Source: Streptomyces achromogenes (GTDB taxonomy: Bacteria; Actinomycetota; Actinomycetes; Streptomycetales; Streptomycetaceae). From it: a DNA stretch of 64,000 bases. The DNA lies in assembly GCF_030816715.1 (NCBI RefSeq), contig NZ_JAUSYH010000001.1, positions 124,001-188,000 on the forward strand, in the 5' to 3' direction. Each line of letters begins with the position of its first letter. Position 1 is the stretch's first letter. The translations under genes and the position numbers were made by a program. Below the pieces are notes generated by a model. The model saw nothing but the letters and a program-made list of their open reading frames with translations. It made no database searches and was not told the origin of the DNA. This document shows positions 9,334 to 17,986 of this stretch, in pieces.

Positions 9334-9427
9334 CTCGACCACCCGGCGGGGACGGTCGGGTCGCACTGGGTCGCTATGGCGGGCTCCTGGGGTGTCGGGT
9401 ACGGGCGCAGGCAGTACAGGGACCTCA

Positions 9428-10036
9428 TCACGTGGCGCTGCTTTCTGTAGGCGGCTGGCGCATGGGTGCGATTCCCGCGGTCACCAGGCGCAGGAACAAC
9501 GCCTTCCGCTGCTCACGCAACTGCGGGTCCGCGCTCGTCTTCTTCAGCCCGTCCGCGACCGCGAGGAGGAGAAGCACGATGTCCTCGGCGGTCGCGTCGG
9601 AGGTCGAGAACTGCACTTCTCCCGCTGCTGCGGCGGCATGCAGCGCAGAGGCGAGCCGGGCGACCAGAGCCGCATGGGCCTCGCTCACGATGTCCCCGGC
9701 GACGTCGAGACTCGCATCGAGGACTTCCCCGCCGTGCACGCTCGACGAGATCTGCGCCAGGAGTCCTCCGAAGTAGGCGGTCACCGCGGCGTCGATTCGG
9801 GACAGCACGTCGCCCTGCTGGGCGAGAGCCGTGTCCACTTCGCCGAGCGCCCGGGAGTGTGCCCGGCGCGACCCTGCGCGGAAGAGATCTTCCTTGCTGG
9901 CGAAATGCAGGTACAGAGCAGCCCGGGACATCCCGGCGGCACGGGCCACGTCCCGCATGGTGGTCTTGCCGTAGCCGTACTGACAGAAGGCGGTCAGTGC
10001 GGCATCGAGGATGTGTTCCGTTCGGTCATCTGCCAT
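9428..10036 (-). CDS. TetR-family transcriptional regulator
   Basis: A 202-aa regulator. The N-terminal domain has the TetR helix-turn-helix at about residues 25-47 (TTMRDVARAAGMSRAALYLHF), preceded by ILDAALTAFCQYGYGKT. The remaining two thirds are the helical ligand-binding domain, which gives no ligand clue. It is divergent from the SnoaL-like gene at 10146 and upstream of the carboxylesterase at 7909-9333, so it probably represses both. A 6-bp inverted repeat lies in the divergent region. The start at 10034-10036 gives a normal short arm before the first helix. Confidence 0.9.
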   Translation of the reverse strand: MADDRTEHILDAALTAFCQYGYGKTTMRDVARAAGMSRAALYLHFASKEDLFRAGSRRAHSRALGEVDTALAQQGDVLSRIDAAVTAYFGGLLAQISSSVHGGEVLDASLDVAGDIVSEAHAALVARLASALHAAAAAGEVQFSTSDATAEDIVLLLLAVADGLKKTSADPQLREQRKALFLRLVTAGIAPMRQPPTESSAT

Positions 10037-10046
10037 GCTGTAATTC

Positions 10047-10070
10047 TGACGCAATGGACCCTCAGCGTCA
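10047..10070. promoter_or_regulatory. Candidate TetR operator (inverted repeat)
   Basis: Perfect 6-bp arms TGACGC (10047-10052) and GCGTCA (10065-10070) lie 10 bp upstream of the TetR start and between the two divergent genes. On the minus strand TTGACG inside this region could also serve as a -35 box. Arms this short are only suggestive. Confidence 0.4.
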
Positions 10071-10145
10071 ATGAGTCCAACTTGGCTGGTCAACCCGGGT
10101 TTCCACGCCCGATGCCTGCCTCTCAATCCATCAGGAGTGAAACCC

Positions 10146-10568
10146 ATGGCGCAGACAGCCGTTCCGGCCGGTGGTGTGATCGCCGAGCAGATCCGCGAGG
10201 TCGAGCGGGCCAGGCTACGAGCGCTCGTCGCAGGCGACATCAGTGCCGCTTCCGAGCTGCACGCATCCGACTTCCAGCTCGTCACCCCCGTCGGCCAGGT
10301 ACTGCCCAAAGACGCATACCTCCAGGCGATCGCGACCGGAGACATCGACTACGTGGAATGGGAACCCGGTCCCATCGACGTCCGCATTCACGGAAAAGCC
10401 GCCGTCATCCGCTACCAGGCCATGCTGGAGGTGATCTTCAAGGGCCGCCGGGTACCCCGCGCGAGCTACTGGCACACCGACACCTATGAGAACGCAGACG
10501 GCCAGTGGCAAGCAGTCTGGTCCCAGGCAACCGCGATCGAGCAGATCATGCAGCCTCCCCTCCAGTAG
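10146..10568 (+). CDS. SnoaL-like/DUF4440 family protein
   Basis: A 140-aa protein of the NTF2-like alpha+beta barrel fold. The opening helix (EQIREVERARLRALVAGDIS), the HASDFQLVTPVGQVLPKDAYL block and the IHGKAAVIRYQAML strand follow the DUF4440 pattern. Members are ketosteroid-isomerase-like enzymes, polyketide cyclases or stress proteins of unknown substrate. ATG at 10146 has AGGAGTG about 8 bases upstream. It is divergent from the TetR gene and is probably part of its regulon. Confidence 0.8.
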   Translation: MAQTAVPAGGVIAEQIREVERARLRALVAGDISAASELHASDFQLVTPVGQVLPKDAYLQAIATGDIDYVEWEPGPIDVRIHGKAAVIRYQAMLEVIFKGRRVPRASYWHTDTYENADGQWQAVWSQATAIEQIMQPPLQ

Positions 10569-10777
10569 CGGGCAGCCGGACCTGAGAGCGCCGCAGCTCC
10601 CCGGGACGCGTCCGCGGACGCTTGCCGCGCGCTCTGCTCACCTCGGCGATATTCCGGCCATGGGGGCCGCCGCCCGGTCCCGCGACGGCTCATCACGTCT
10701 GCGTATTCGATCGCTCGGCGGTGTCCGCCGCTGTGCGGGGACGGGGCACGGCGGCCGCCGGCCCCAGGTCGAGGCGC

Positions 10778-10894
10778 TTGCTCATGCATCTCGGCGGGAC
10801 CGGAAGGACCGGCATCATCGACGGCACCTTCGGCCGGACCTTCACCTTCGCCGACCCCGACGGCTACCAGATCACCCTCCACGACCGCGCCTGA
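10778..10894 (+). pseudogene. C-terminal remnant of a VOC/glyoxalase protein
   Basis: The frame ends with TFGRTFTFADPDGYQITLHD, the standard last strand and metal-binding segment of glyoxalase-like proteins. Nothing upstream of about 10770 in any frame looks like the first module, so most of the gene has been deleted. The surrounding 10569-11069 sequence holds no intact gene. Confidence 0.6.
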
Positions 10895-11069
10895 TACGCC
10901 CGACGACCAGCCTGTCGAGATCGAGGCGAACCGGGGCATCTACCAGCGGTAGACCGCCGCCTGCCACCGGCCCGGCCGCGCCCGCAATCGGTGCGCTGCT
11001 GCAGCAGCTCACCGATTCCGTCAGTCATGGCGTCCCCGCTACCGGCCGAGCTGAAAACCGGGGCGGACG

Positions 11070-11480
11070 TTGGCCGATGCCATGCTCAACGGCTGGGTGG
11101 CGGCGGTGGCGTCACTGCGCGACCTCCTGCCGGTCGGCGACTTCGGGAGGCCGGGGCTGCCCGGAATGTTCTCCCTAGCCGCCCCGGACTACATCCGTGA
11201 TGTCCTCACCGCGGCTGGATTCACCGGCATCACCATCACCCAGGCGCAGATGCACGGGGCATGGGGACACGGAGCCGAGGACGCGGCGGAGTTCCTGCTG
11301 GGAACGGGCCCCGGTCGCCACCTGATGGAGCAGGCCGACGCGGCTGCACGGGCCTACGCCCGCCGCACCCTGACGGAACATCTGCGCGACCACGAGGCGG
11401 CGGACGGCACGGTCCGGCTGCGCAGCACCTCGTGGCCGGTCACCGCAGATCGCCCAGCCGACCCATCGGACAGGCCCTAG
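11070..11480 (+). pseudogene. C-terminal remnant of a SAM-dependent methyltransferase
   Basis: The frame holds FSLAAPDYIRDVLTAAGFTG ITITQAQ, the C-terminal helix-strand pair found in class I methyltransferases, followed by a helical tail. The Rossmann half with the GxGxG cofactor loop is absent, and the upstream region (10900-11070) does not supply it. Without the SAM-binding part this cannot be active. It ends just before an ISAs1-type end fragment at 11512. Confidence 0.6.
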
Positions 11481-11511
11481 ACCAGCGGGTGCGTGTTCTC
11501 GGGTCTCGGCT

Positions 11512-11606
11512 CAGGGGCATTGCGTGATTGGGATTGGTCCGGTTCGCCGGTCTCGTGAGTGACGTGGCGTCATGTCCGTTGTGCGGCAAGGGGCCCGGGA
11601 GAGCAG
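11512..11606 (+). mobile_element. Terminal fragment of an ISAs1-type element, copy A
   Basis: About 95 bp beginning CAGGGGCATTGCGTGATTGG is repeated in opposite orientation at 16857-16953, with a few mismatches by eye. At copy B this sequence is the end of an ISAs1-family element, because a transposase N-terminus follows it. Here only the end remains. Confidence 0.65.
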
Positions 11607-11675
11607 ACAGATCTCGATCATGCAATTGCCCCTGTCCGCTCGAGGAAGCTGAAACCCGACGTAAGCAGCTTTTCT

Positions 11676-11729
11676 CCAGCAGCACTTTGACGTTTCCCCT
11701 GTTCAGGGGAAACGTCAAAGTGCTGCTGG
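11676..11729. terminator. Perfect 26-bp inverted repeat (terminator-like hairpin)
   Basis: Arms 11676-11701 and 11704-11729 are exact reverse complements with a 2-base centre (TT). The hairpin begins 5 bases after the stop of the minus-strand gene 11734-12807, so it is in terminator position for it. The arm is unusually long for a terminator and has no T-tract, so a palindromic IS relic is an alternative. Confidence 0.6.
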
Positions 11730-11733
11730 AATA

Positions 11734-12807
11734 CTAAACCCGAATCCCGCCGATCTGCAGGGCCACTCCGTCTATCATGGAGCCGCCAACGAAGTTCGGT
11801 TTCACGTTGAACTTGATCGAGCTGAATCGCCCGGGGAGGCGTACGCTGCCGCTGGAGTCAGTGGGTTCGCCCGGTGGGGGCTGGAACGCTCTGCCGATGA
11901 CCTGATTGCCCACGACGCTGAAGTCCCGGGGCCCCCCGCTTGTTCCCGTGTCGCCGCTGAGCCGGGTGATCTGCGTGCCTGTCGGGAACGTCAGGGTTGA
12001 GCCGAGCGATCCCAGGTGGAAGACGGGATCCTGCACCATCTCACCGAGGAAGTTGACTGTGAACTCCTTATTCTCGGGCTCGCCGACGATTTCTATCATG
12101 TCCGACGCGGACAGTGATGGAGTGAATGCCGGTGAGTTGAACACAGGGGCTGATCCGTCGAGGATAGCGGCTCCCAGGCGCCCGGCGATCTGCACTCTAG
12201 CGTCATCCAGAGATCCTGCAGCCACGTTGCCGTTGCGGGACTTCCAATCGGTGAAAGGAATGGGAAGGGCTGTCCCGCCGATCTGCAGGGCCACTCCATC
12301 TATCATGGAGCCGCCAACGAAGTTCGGTTTCACGTTGAACTTGATCGAGCTGAATCGCCCGGGGAGGCGTACGCTGCCGCTGGAGTCAGTGGGTTCGCCC
12401 GGTGGGGGCTGGAACGCTCTGCCGATGACCTGATTGCCTACGACGCTGAAGTCCCGGGGCCCCCCGCTTGTTCCCGTGTCGCCGCTGAGCCGGGTGATCT
12501 GCGTGCCTGTCGGGAACGTCAGGGTTGAGCCGAGCGATCCCAGGTGGAAGACGGGATCCTGCACCATCTCACCGAGGAAGTTGACTGTGAACTCCTTATT
12601 CTCGGGCTCGCCGACGATTTCTATCATATCCGACGCGGACAGTGATGGAGTGAATGCCGGTGAGTTGAACACAGGGGCTGATCCGTCGAGGATAGCGGCT
12701 CCCAGGCGCCCGGCGATCTGCACTGTAGCGCCATCCATAGATCCCGCAGCCACGTTGCCGTTGCGGGACTTCCAATCGACGAACCCAAGCGACAGCGTTG
12801 TTGCCAT
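11734..12807 (-). CDS. Hypothetical protein made of two nearly identical ~176-aa repeats
   Basis: A 357-aa protein in which residues ~10-178 and ~186-354 are almost the same. Each unit runs from DWKSRNGNVAAGS through GSLGSTLTFPTGTQITRLSG to GGSMIDGVALQIGG. The composition is beta-rich with many Gly, Ser and Asn and no Cys. The blocks resemble extracellular beta-sandwich domains of adhesin-like or anchored bacterial proteins, but no signal peptide or anchor is present. Start ATG at 12807 follows a good GGGAGAG box. It stands alone, with a strong hairpin after the stop. Function unknown; a carbohydrate or surface-binding role is only an inference. Confidence 0.7.
   Translation of the reverse strand: MATTLSLGFVDWKSRNGNVAAGSMDGATVQIAGRLGAAILDGSAPVFNSPAFTPSLSASDMIEIVGEPENKEFTVNFLGEMVQDPVFHLGSLGSTLTFPTGTQITRLSGDTGTSGGPRDFSVVGNQVIGRAFQPPPGEPTDSSGSVRLPGRFSSIKFNVKPNFVGGSMIDGVALQIGGTALPIPFTDWKSRNGNVAAGSLDDARVQIAGRLGAAILDGSAPVFNSPAFTPSLSASDMIEIVGEPENKEFTVNFLGEMVQDPVFHLGSLGSTLTFPTGTQITRLSGDTGTSGGPRDFSVVGNQVIGRAFQPPPGEPTDSSGSVRLPGRFSSIKFNVKPNFVGGSMIDGVALQIGGIRV
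11745..12250. repeat. 506-bp direct repeat, copy 1
   Basis: Matches 12273-12778 at an offset of 528 bp. By eye I count about seven single-base differences, roughly 98-99% identity, spread over third and other codon positions. Confidence 0.85.
12273..12778. repeat. 506-bp direct repeat, copy 2
   Basis: Second copy of the repeat at 11745-12250, in frame within the same gene and separated from the first by 22 bp that encode the TALPIPF linker. It encodes the N-terminal unit of the protein. Confidence 0.85.
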
Positions 12808-13045
12808 TTGTCTCTCCCGACTGACATTGCAGAACTAGTGGGTTCCCCCCGAGCTTTCCTGGTCTTGCCGACAACCTCGACTGCTGCGCTCAACCCCTTG
12901 AGGAGAACGCGGCCTTGTGTTGTAACTGAGCGGCCTTTTCAGATTAGCCCGTATGAGACCTACGCGCCTCCCGGGGCTTATTGATCCTTTTTATCCTCGA
13001 TTCTTCGGTCAGGGTCATTGCGTGATCAAGATCTGTCTGGGTTCG

Positions 13046-14054
13046 TCATGTGAGACCGAGGGCTCGTAGCGGCCCGTGGTAGTCGCGGCCGGTATGGCGG
13101 AGGGCGGCGGCAATGTTGGTCTGGCCGTCCTGGCGGAAGACGCTGATGGCGGGGTTGCGCAGGGAGGCCATGGCGCGGGGCAGAGTGCCGGTGCGGACCT
13201 TGGAGTCGTCCTCGCAGAACGTGCGGTCCCGTACGTGATGCAGGAGGTTCTCGATACCCCAGTGCCCTCTGATCCAGGTGGCGAGCTCGGCGCAGGTGGC
13301 GTCGAAGACGCGCAGGCTGGTGATCAGGTAGACGCGCTCGATGGTCAGCTTCCCGGTGCTCAAGTCGCGTCGCCACCGTACGACTTGGATCGCCTGGCGG
13401 GCGCCGGGGTAGTCGAGGTGGCTGAACGCGGCGACTTTGAGCCGGCGGATCTCGTCGCGGTGGTGGGCGTCGTCGCGTGTGCGGTGCCCGAGCGGGATGT
13501 CCTGCCAAGGCAGCGTCCTGACCTGGGCGTACAGGCCCGGATGGTTCTTCTTCACGACGGCCACGTAGTGCGCGCCGCGACTGGTCAGATAGGCCCCGTG
13601 GTCGTGCTGGGTGTGCAGGGCGTCGGCGGTCACCACCGTGTTCTCCAGCTCGAGACCATCCAGCAGGGTATGAAGAGGGGATCTCGTTGCTCTTGGATGC
13701 GACCTGCCGCTGGGCCAGGACCACGCCGTGGTGGTCCATCGCCGCCAGCAGCTGGATGGCCACGGCCGTTGCGGTTCGCGAGCCGCGGACCACCTTGCCG
13801 TCGACGGCGATCACCCGTCGCACCGACCCTTTCTCCGCAGCCGGATCGGTCGGGGGCGGCGTTCTGGCCTGCAGATACACTTTGATCGCCGCGTCCAGCG
13901 CGTCACCGTCCACACGCTGCAGCAGGCGCCGCACGGTTGCGGCGTGCGGCACCGGGCGCAGACCGGTAAGCGGATCGGCAGCAAAGCCGAGGACACCCAG
14001 TACATGCTGCGGGGCATCCGTGATCCACTCACTGAGCTCTTTCAGTGTGGCCAC
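13046..14054 (-). pseudogene. ISAs1-family transposase, frameshifted
   Basis: The N-terminal part (from 14054) contains RRLLQRVDGDALDAAIKVYL and [20 protein letters not shown], the ISAs1 signature with the first catalytic Asp (VDGK). Near 13660-13690 the frame breaks; the C-terminal part continues in another frame as [20 protein letters not shown] to [21 protein letters not shown], which holds the remaining acidic residues. The expected NEIP-LF-IP-LLDG peptide needs one extra C at two C-runs, so two one-base losses explain the break. The lower end has CAGGGTCATTGCGTGATC near 13012, similar to the ISAs1-type ends at 11512 and 16953. Confidence 0.85.
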
Positions 14055-14088
14055 TGATCGGGTGACCGGCCAGCGGCCCGCAACGCAC

Positions 14089-14148
14089 GAGGCTCCTGTG
14101 CCGTTGAGAGAGGTGTTCGACGTCTCAACTCAGCAGCGCAGGAGCCTC
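14089..14148. repeat. Inverted repeat upstream of IS5-type transposase
   Basis: GAGGCTCCTG at 14089-14098 is the reverse complement of CAGGAGCCTC at 14139-14148. It lies at the left end of the IS5-type element and may be part of its terminus or a hairpin limiting read-through into the transposase. Confidence 0.5.
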
Positions 14149-14149
14149 G

Positions 14150-14899
14150 TTGGTTCCCCATCCTGCCTCACTCGACCTGCCGCACGCCTTGGTCGAGTGG
14201 GTAACCATGCTCGTCGTCACCCGTGAGGGTGACCGCCGCTGCAAGCTCCCACCGCACCAGCGTGCTCTCGTCGCCTTGATCTACCTGCGTCGGCACGACC
14301 CGCTCACGCAGATCGCCGCGGGCTTCGGCATATCCGTCGGCACCGCCCACGCCTACGTCACCGCCGTCGTCGGCCACCTCGCCCGCCGGGCTCCCGGCCT
14401 GCTGCGAGTCCTGCGGGAGACCGATCCCGAGCACGTCCTGCTCGACGGCACGCTCGCCGAGTGCGACCGGGTCGGCGACAGCCGGGCCGATTTCTCGCAG
14501 AAGCACCGCCGCCACGGCGTGAACGTGCAGGTCGTCGCCGATCCCGCGGGCAACTTGCTGTGGATCTCGCCTGCGCTGCCCGGCCGCACCCATGACCTGA
14601 CCGCGGCTCGCACCCACCGCATCATCCGGATCTGCGAACGCCAAGGAGTGCCCGTCCTCGCCGACCGCGCCTACATCGGCGCCGGCCCCTGGGTGACCAC
14701 GCCGATCAGACGACTTCCGCACCAGGACCTCAGCCCGACCCAGCGGACGATCAACCGGGCCCTGTCAGCGGCACGGGCACCGGTCGAACGAAGCGTCGCG
14801 CGGCTCAAGTCCTGGCGCATCTTCCGCCGGTCGCGCTGCAGCCCCAACCGCATGACCGCCATCGCCGCTGCCGTCCTCACCCTGGAGAGACAACGCTGA
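14150..14899 (+). CDS. IS5-type transposase (DDE_Tnp_4 group)
   Basis: A 249-aa intact transposase. The N-terminal helix-turn-helix segment is [19 protein letters not shown]. The DDE residues are visible in [22 protein letters not shown] and [13 protein letters not shown]. The element runs from about 14089 to about 14914; the last ~35 bp (CACCCTGGAGAGACAACGCT and on to CTCACTG) recur as a fragment at 16546-16585, showing that a second copy was once present. It sits between the ISAs1 pseudogene and the membrane-protein gene at 14906. Confidence 0.9.
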   Translation: MVPHPASLDLPHALVEWVTMLVVTREGDRRCKLPPHQRALVALIYLRRHDPLTQIAAGFGISVGTAHAYVTAVVGHLARRAPGLLRVLRETDPEHVLLDGTLAECDRVGDSRADFSQKHRRHGVNVQVVADPAGNLLWISPALPGRTHDLTAARTHRIIRICERQGVPVLADRAYIGAGPWVTTPIRRLPHQDLSPTQRTINRALSAARAPVERSVARLKSWRIFRRSRCSPNRMTAIAAAVLTLERQR

Positions 14900-14905
14900 A
14901 AACGC

Positions 14906-15853
14906 TCACTGCTCGGTGAAGTACACGGGCGGCCGCACCCGCATGCTGGAGGCGATGTTGCGCAGCACCGCACTGCTGACCGGTGGGGTGCGCGCCTCGA
15001 CCACGGCGACCGCATCACCGACCCGGGTGAAGTACTGAACGAACTCGTACCTCGACCACTGCCACACGCCGGGCGCGACGGGGGTGCAGGCGGGTGCGGG
15101 CACCGGGTAGACGCTGGTGAGCGCCGCGCAGTGCGAGGGTGGTGTGAAGTTCGGCTGGCGGGGGCCCACCACGACCTGGATGACTCGGTGGAGTTCCTCC
15201 ATGGATTCGGCGTGCTGGCCGGCGTCGTCCGGGGCGATCCGGTAGAAGAAGGTGGGCTGGCTGCTGTGCGCCGTTCCGCTGGTGCCGACGCCCTCCAGGT
15301 GGTAGCCGTCGGGCACGTTGGGCCCCAGCAACGGCACGCCCGCATGGGTGAGTTCGGTGCTCTGCTTGTGGTGGGCCAGCTGCGTGGAGGCGAAGGAGTC
15401 AAGCGGCATCAGCAGGGCCAGGGCGAGGGCGGCGGCGGCTCGCGGCCACAGGGGCCGACGGGGCTGAGTGCACCAGGCCGCGAGAGCGTACGCTCCCGCG
15501 CACAGGGCCGCCTGGATGAGGAGGGTGCCATTCGGCAGCCACCGCAGTGAGTCCAGGCACCACAGCAGATACCAGCCAATGCCGGTGCCCAGCAGTGCGA
15601 TCAGCCAGGCCGGCCGGACCGCAAAAAGACGCAAGACCAGCCAGGTGAGGCCGAAGACCAGGACCGGCAGCAGGTAGGACCACCACAGGGCGTAGCCGAG
15701 ACAGCCGAAGCCGGGCGCGCTGCGGCAGGCGCTGGAATTGACCACCAGCCGCATCGACAGCCCAGCAGCGGCCACCGCGACGACACCGGCCGCGGCGGCA
15801 CATACCGCCCGCCTCGCCTGCCCAGCAGGCAGTTCGGTCACCGCAGCACCCAT
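14906..15853 (-). CDS. Hypothetical membrane protein
   Basis: A 315-aa protein with about five hydrophobic helices in the first half (roughly residues 15-36, 58-78, 80-98, 104-124, 130-148) and a soluble C-terminal domain of about 160 residues that contains Cys pairs and ends MRVRPPVYFTEQ. The topology suggests that the C-terminal domain is extracytoplasmic. No family is recognised. ATG at 15853 has a GGGGGAGG box. Its 3' end lies at the junction with the IS5-type element, so the last few residues may be altered. Divergent from the small membrane gene at 15965. Confidence 0.65.
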   Translation of the reverse strand: MGAAVTELPAGQARRAVCAAAAGVVAVAAAGLSMRLVVNSSACRSAPGFGCLGYALWWSYLLPVLVFGLTWLVLRLFAVRPAWLIALLGTGIGWYLLWCLDSLRWLPNGTLLIQAALCAGAYALAAWCTQPRRPLWPRAAAALALALLMPLDSFASTQLAHHKQSTELTHAGVPLLGPNVPDGYHLEGVGTSGTAHSSQPTFFYRIAPDDAGQHAESMEELHRVIQVVVGPRQPNFTPPSHCAALTSVYPVPAPACTPVAPGVWQWSRYEFVQYFTRVGDAVAVVEARTPPVSSAVLRNIASSMRVRPPVYFTEQ

Positions 15854-15964
15854 CGCATCCTCCCCCGGCCGTCGATTCGGGCCTGATCGTAAGTTGGCTG
15901 GGACGCCAGCGCCTGAGTAGGCGTACTCAGGCGTATGTGTCTCAGCGACGGCAGCCTGGAGGGC

Positions 15965-16261
15965 ATGGGCTCTCCTTCGGTGTGGGTCGACGGCGTCGTG
16001 GCGCTTGTTCTCGGCGCGGCGACGGCCGCGCTCGTCTTCTGGCTGGGCTGGCGCGTGCTGTTCGCCGGTGACGACTTCGGCTCTCCAGGGCCGCGTACGG
16101 CCCGTGCCGCCCGCCGCGCCGCCTGGAACAGCGGCTGCGTGATGGCGGTGGCCGGGAGCGGGTTGCTGGGGCTGCGGCTGTGGATCGCCGCAGCTGTACA
16201 TCTGCTCCTGGCCGGGTCGGCGACCGTCCTGTTCACCGGCATCGCCGTCGAACACCGCTGA
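15965..16261 (+). CDS. Small hypothetical membrane protein
   Basis: A 98-aa protein with two clear transmembrane helices (VVALVLGAATAALVFWLGWR and a C-terminal helix pair around LRLWIAAAVHLLLAGSATVL). ATG at 15965 has a GGAGG ribosome binding site 4-8 bases upstream; an in-frame ATG 10 codons earlier lacks one. Divergently transcribed from the larger membrane gene at 14906-15853, with about 110 bp between. No known motif. Confidence 0.6.
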   Translation: MGSPSVWVDGVVALVLGAATAALVFWLGWRVLFAGDDFGSPGPRTARAARRAAWNSGCVMAVAGSGLLGLRLWIAAAVHLLLAGSATVLFTGIAVEHR

Positions 16262-16545
16262 CACAGAACGCCGGTGGCTCGGGGGTGGATGCTCCGACAC
16301 CGCCCCCCGGCCGGTCGACAGGCTGACACGCACAACCGCCTTGCTACAGGTCCGTGTGGCCAGTGCTCAGCGGTAGTCCGCGGGACGGTCTCGCATCCAC
16401 ACGGTGAGCCGGTCGCGGACTCCGATCAGCTGCGTGCGGTGGGCTTCCGGGTTGGCGGTCGAGCTGTCTTCGGCAAGGGCGGTGCGCAGCGAGGCGATCC
16501 AGCGCAGAGGCTCGGGGAAGTGTCCTGATCCCTTCGCCAGAGCCG

Positions 16546-16585
16546 CCCTCACCCTGGAGAGGCAACGCTGAAAACGCTCACTGAT
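16546..16585. repeat. Copy of the IS5-type right end
   Basis: Nearly identical to 14879-14918 (CACCCTGGAGAGGCAACGCT continuing to CTCACTGAT), with one mismatch in the shared core. It is the stump of a second IS5-type element joined to an ISAs1-type remnant. Confidence 0.7.
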
Positions 16586-16588
16586 CGC

Positions 16589-16831
16589 GATGAGCGAGCG
16601 AGCCCCGGTCAGCACCGCCGACACGGCTGCGCACAGCAGCGCGAGGGCCGGATACCGCAGTCCTCGCGCATCGCGGGAATCGGCGACCAAGATCAGGAAA
16701 CGCCGCAGGTCAGCGACATCGCTTGAGGTGAGGGGATCAGTCGGGGAGCCCAGTCCAGTGCGGAAGGGATGGGCGATGATGTTCGGGCAGGCACGGTCTC
16801 GCTCGGTTCTCATGCGTCTCGACAACCACAT
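16589..16831 (-). pseudogene. N-terminal remnant of an ISAs1-family transposase
   Basis: The minus frame reads SSDVADLRRFLILVADSRDA, then GLRYPALALLCAAVSAVLTG ARSLIAISE, a typical start of ISAs1 transposases (DPR..RG.RYP..LL...AVL.GARS..AI.E). Beyond 16589 the frame runs into the IS5-type end fragment, so the catalytic part is lost. The element's end lies just outside at 16857-16953. Confidence 0.75.
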
Positions 16832-16856
16832 ACTCACCAGCACCGTGCCTGCTCTG

Positions 16857-16953
16857 CTCTGCTCTGCGGGATCCCTTGCCGCACAACAGACATGACGACA
16901 CGTCACTCACGAGACCGGCGAACCGGACCAATCCCAATCGTGCAATGCCCCTG
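16857..16953 (-). mobile_element. Terminal fragment of an ISAs1-type element, copy B
   Basis: Reverse complement of 11512-11606 with few mismatches, including CATTG.ACGATTGGGATTGG. The transposase remnant at 16589-16831 follows immediately on the same strand, which identifies the repeat as an ISAs1 end. Confidence 0.65.
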
Positions 16954-17986
16954 GGTCTCGGCTGGGTCGTCCCTGTGTGCGGGCACTGATCCCCACGAAC
17001 ACCATGTAGAACCCGGCGGGCCGGATTCGCCAACAGTGTCGCTGCAATGCTGGGGGCGGGCCGCCCCTCGCCCTCCGGGTCGCCGGCGTCCCGCTGCGGG
17101 AAGCCTTCCACGAGTTTCCGGCGGCGGCAGCCAAGACGTCCGAGACCCTCTGCTCCGCGTGCTCGGGCAGGGGGCATCGAGCACCTTCGCGGCCGGAGGC
17201 GACAGCCGGGCCGCGTACGGCTGCTGTCCGCTCACCCAGGCCTGTCCCGGATCTTCTCCAGGTCCATGAACCCGGAGCCGGCCTTGCCGGAGGCGAAGAA
17301 CGCGTCGACCGCCGGGCGTAGGCGACGCGGGCCACCCAGACCTGGACGTCCTCATCCAGCCCGGCGAGGGAGAACCTCCCGCGTGACTCCTCCGCCGCGG
17401 CCGCGCCGGGCCAGGTGAGAACGCGGGATCGGCCCGGCAGCGTGCGCGGCAGGGAGCTGCGCTACTTGCGGCTCGGGCCTTCACCACCCGGGCCAGCGGC
17501 ATCATGAGCCTGCGGCTGGAGGCACGGCGCCCAACAGGCCGCTGCCACCGCCCGCCCCACACCAGCAGCGCACCGACGGCATCACCGACGGCGACAAGCC
17601 GACGGTGTCCCAGCTGCTGACCGTGCGACACAGCGGGAGCACGCGGGCTATGTCCTCCCGCACGCGTGCTGGGCTTCATAGCGTCGACCGCCATAGCCGA
17701 AACTGCCGACGCCTCCCGCATCGACGAGGTCCCCCCGGCTCGCACGCAAGGGGGTGCCGCCGCCGGGCGTGCCATGCAAACGGCGGCACCGTGAGGCCCT
17801 CGACATGGGCGACAGGTGAGTCGGCACGCCTCGCCACCCAGATTGACCTGCACAGCCGGTGCGCTCCAGCGGGGCAGGCCAAACGGCTGACCCACCCATG
17901 ACTGACGAGGTACAGCCGGCCACCCCCGTTGCCTCGCCGGCGCCCGACTGAGACGCCCTGTCCCGCTCCTCCGGTCTCACATCGGA
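16954..17986. other. Gene-free decayed region
   Basis: No intact gene is supported over about 1 kb. On the minus strand around 17235-17400 two frames together give a protein-like string (FSLAGLDEDVQVWVARVAYA then AVDAFFASGKAGSGFMDLEK) that looks like the shifted tail of a lost gene, family unknown. The rest appears non-coding. Several long open frames here are GC-driven. Confidence 0.5.

Noticed and set aside
16903..17895. 330-codon minus-strand open frame
   Set aside because: Proline/arginine/alanine-rich sequence without motifs that crosses an ISAs1 end and decayed sequence; no credible start.
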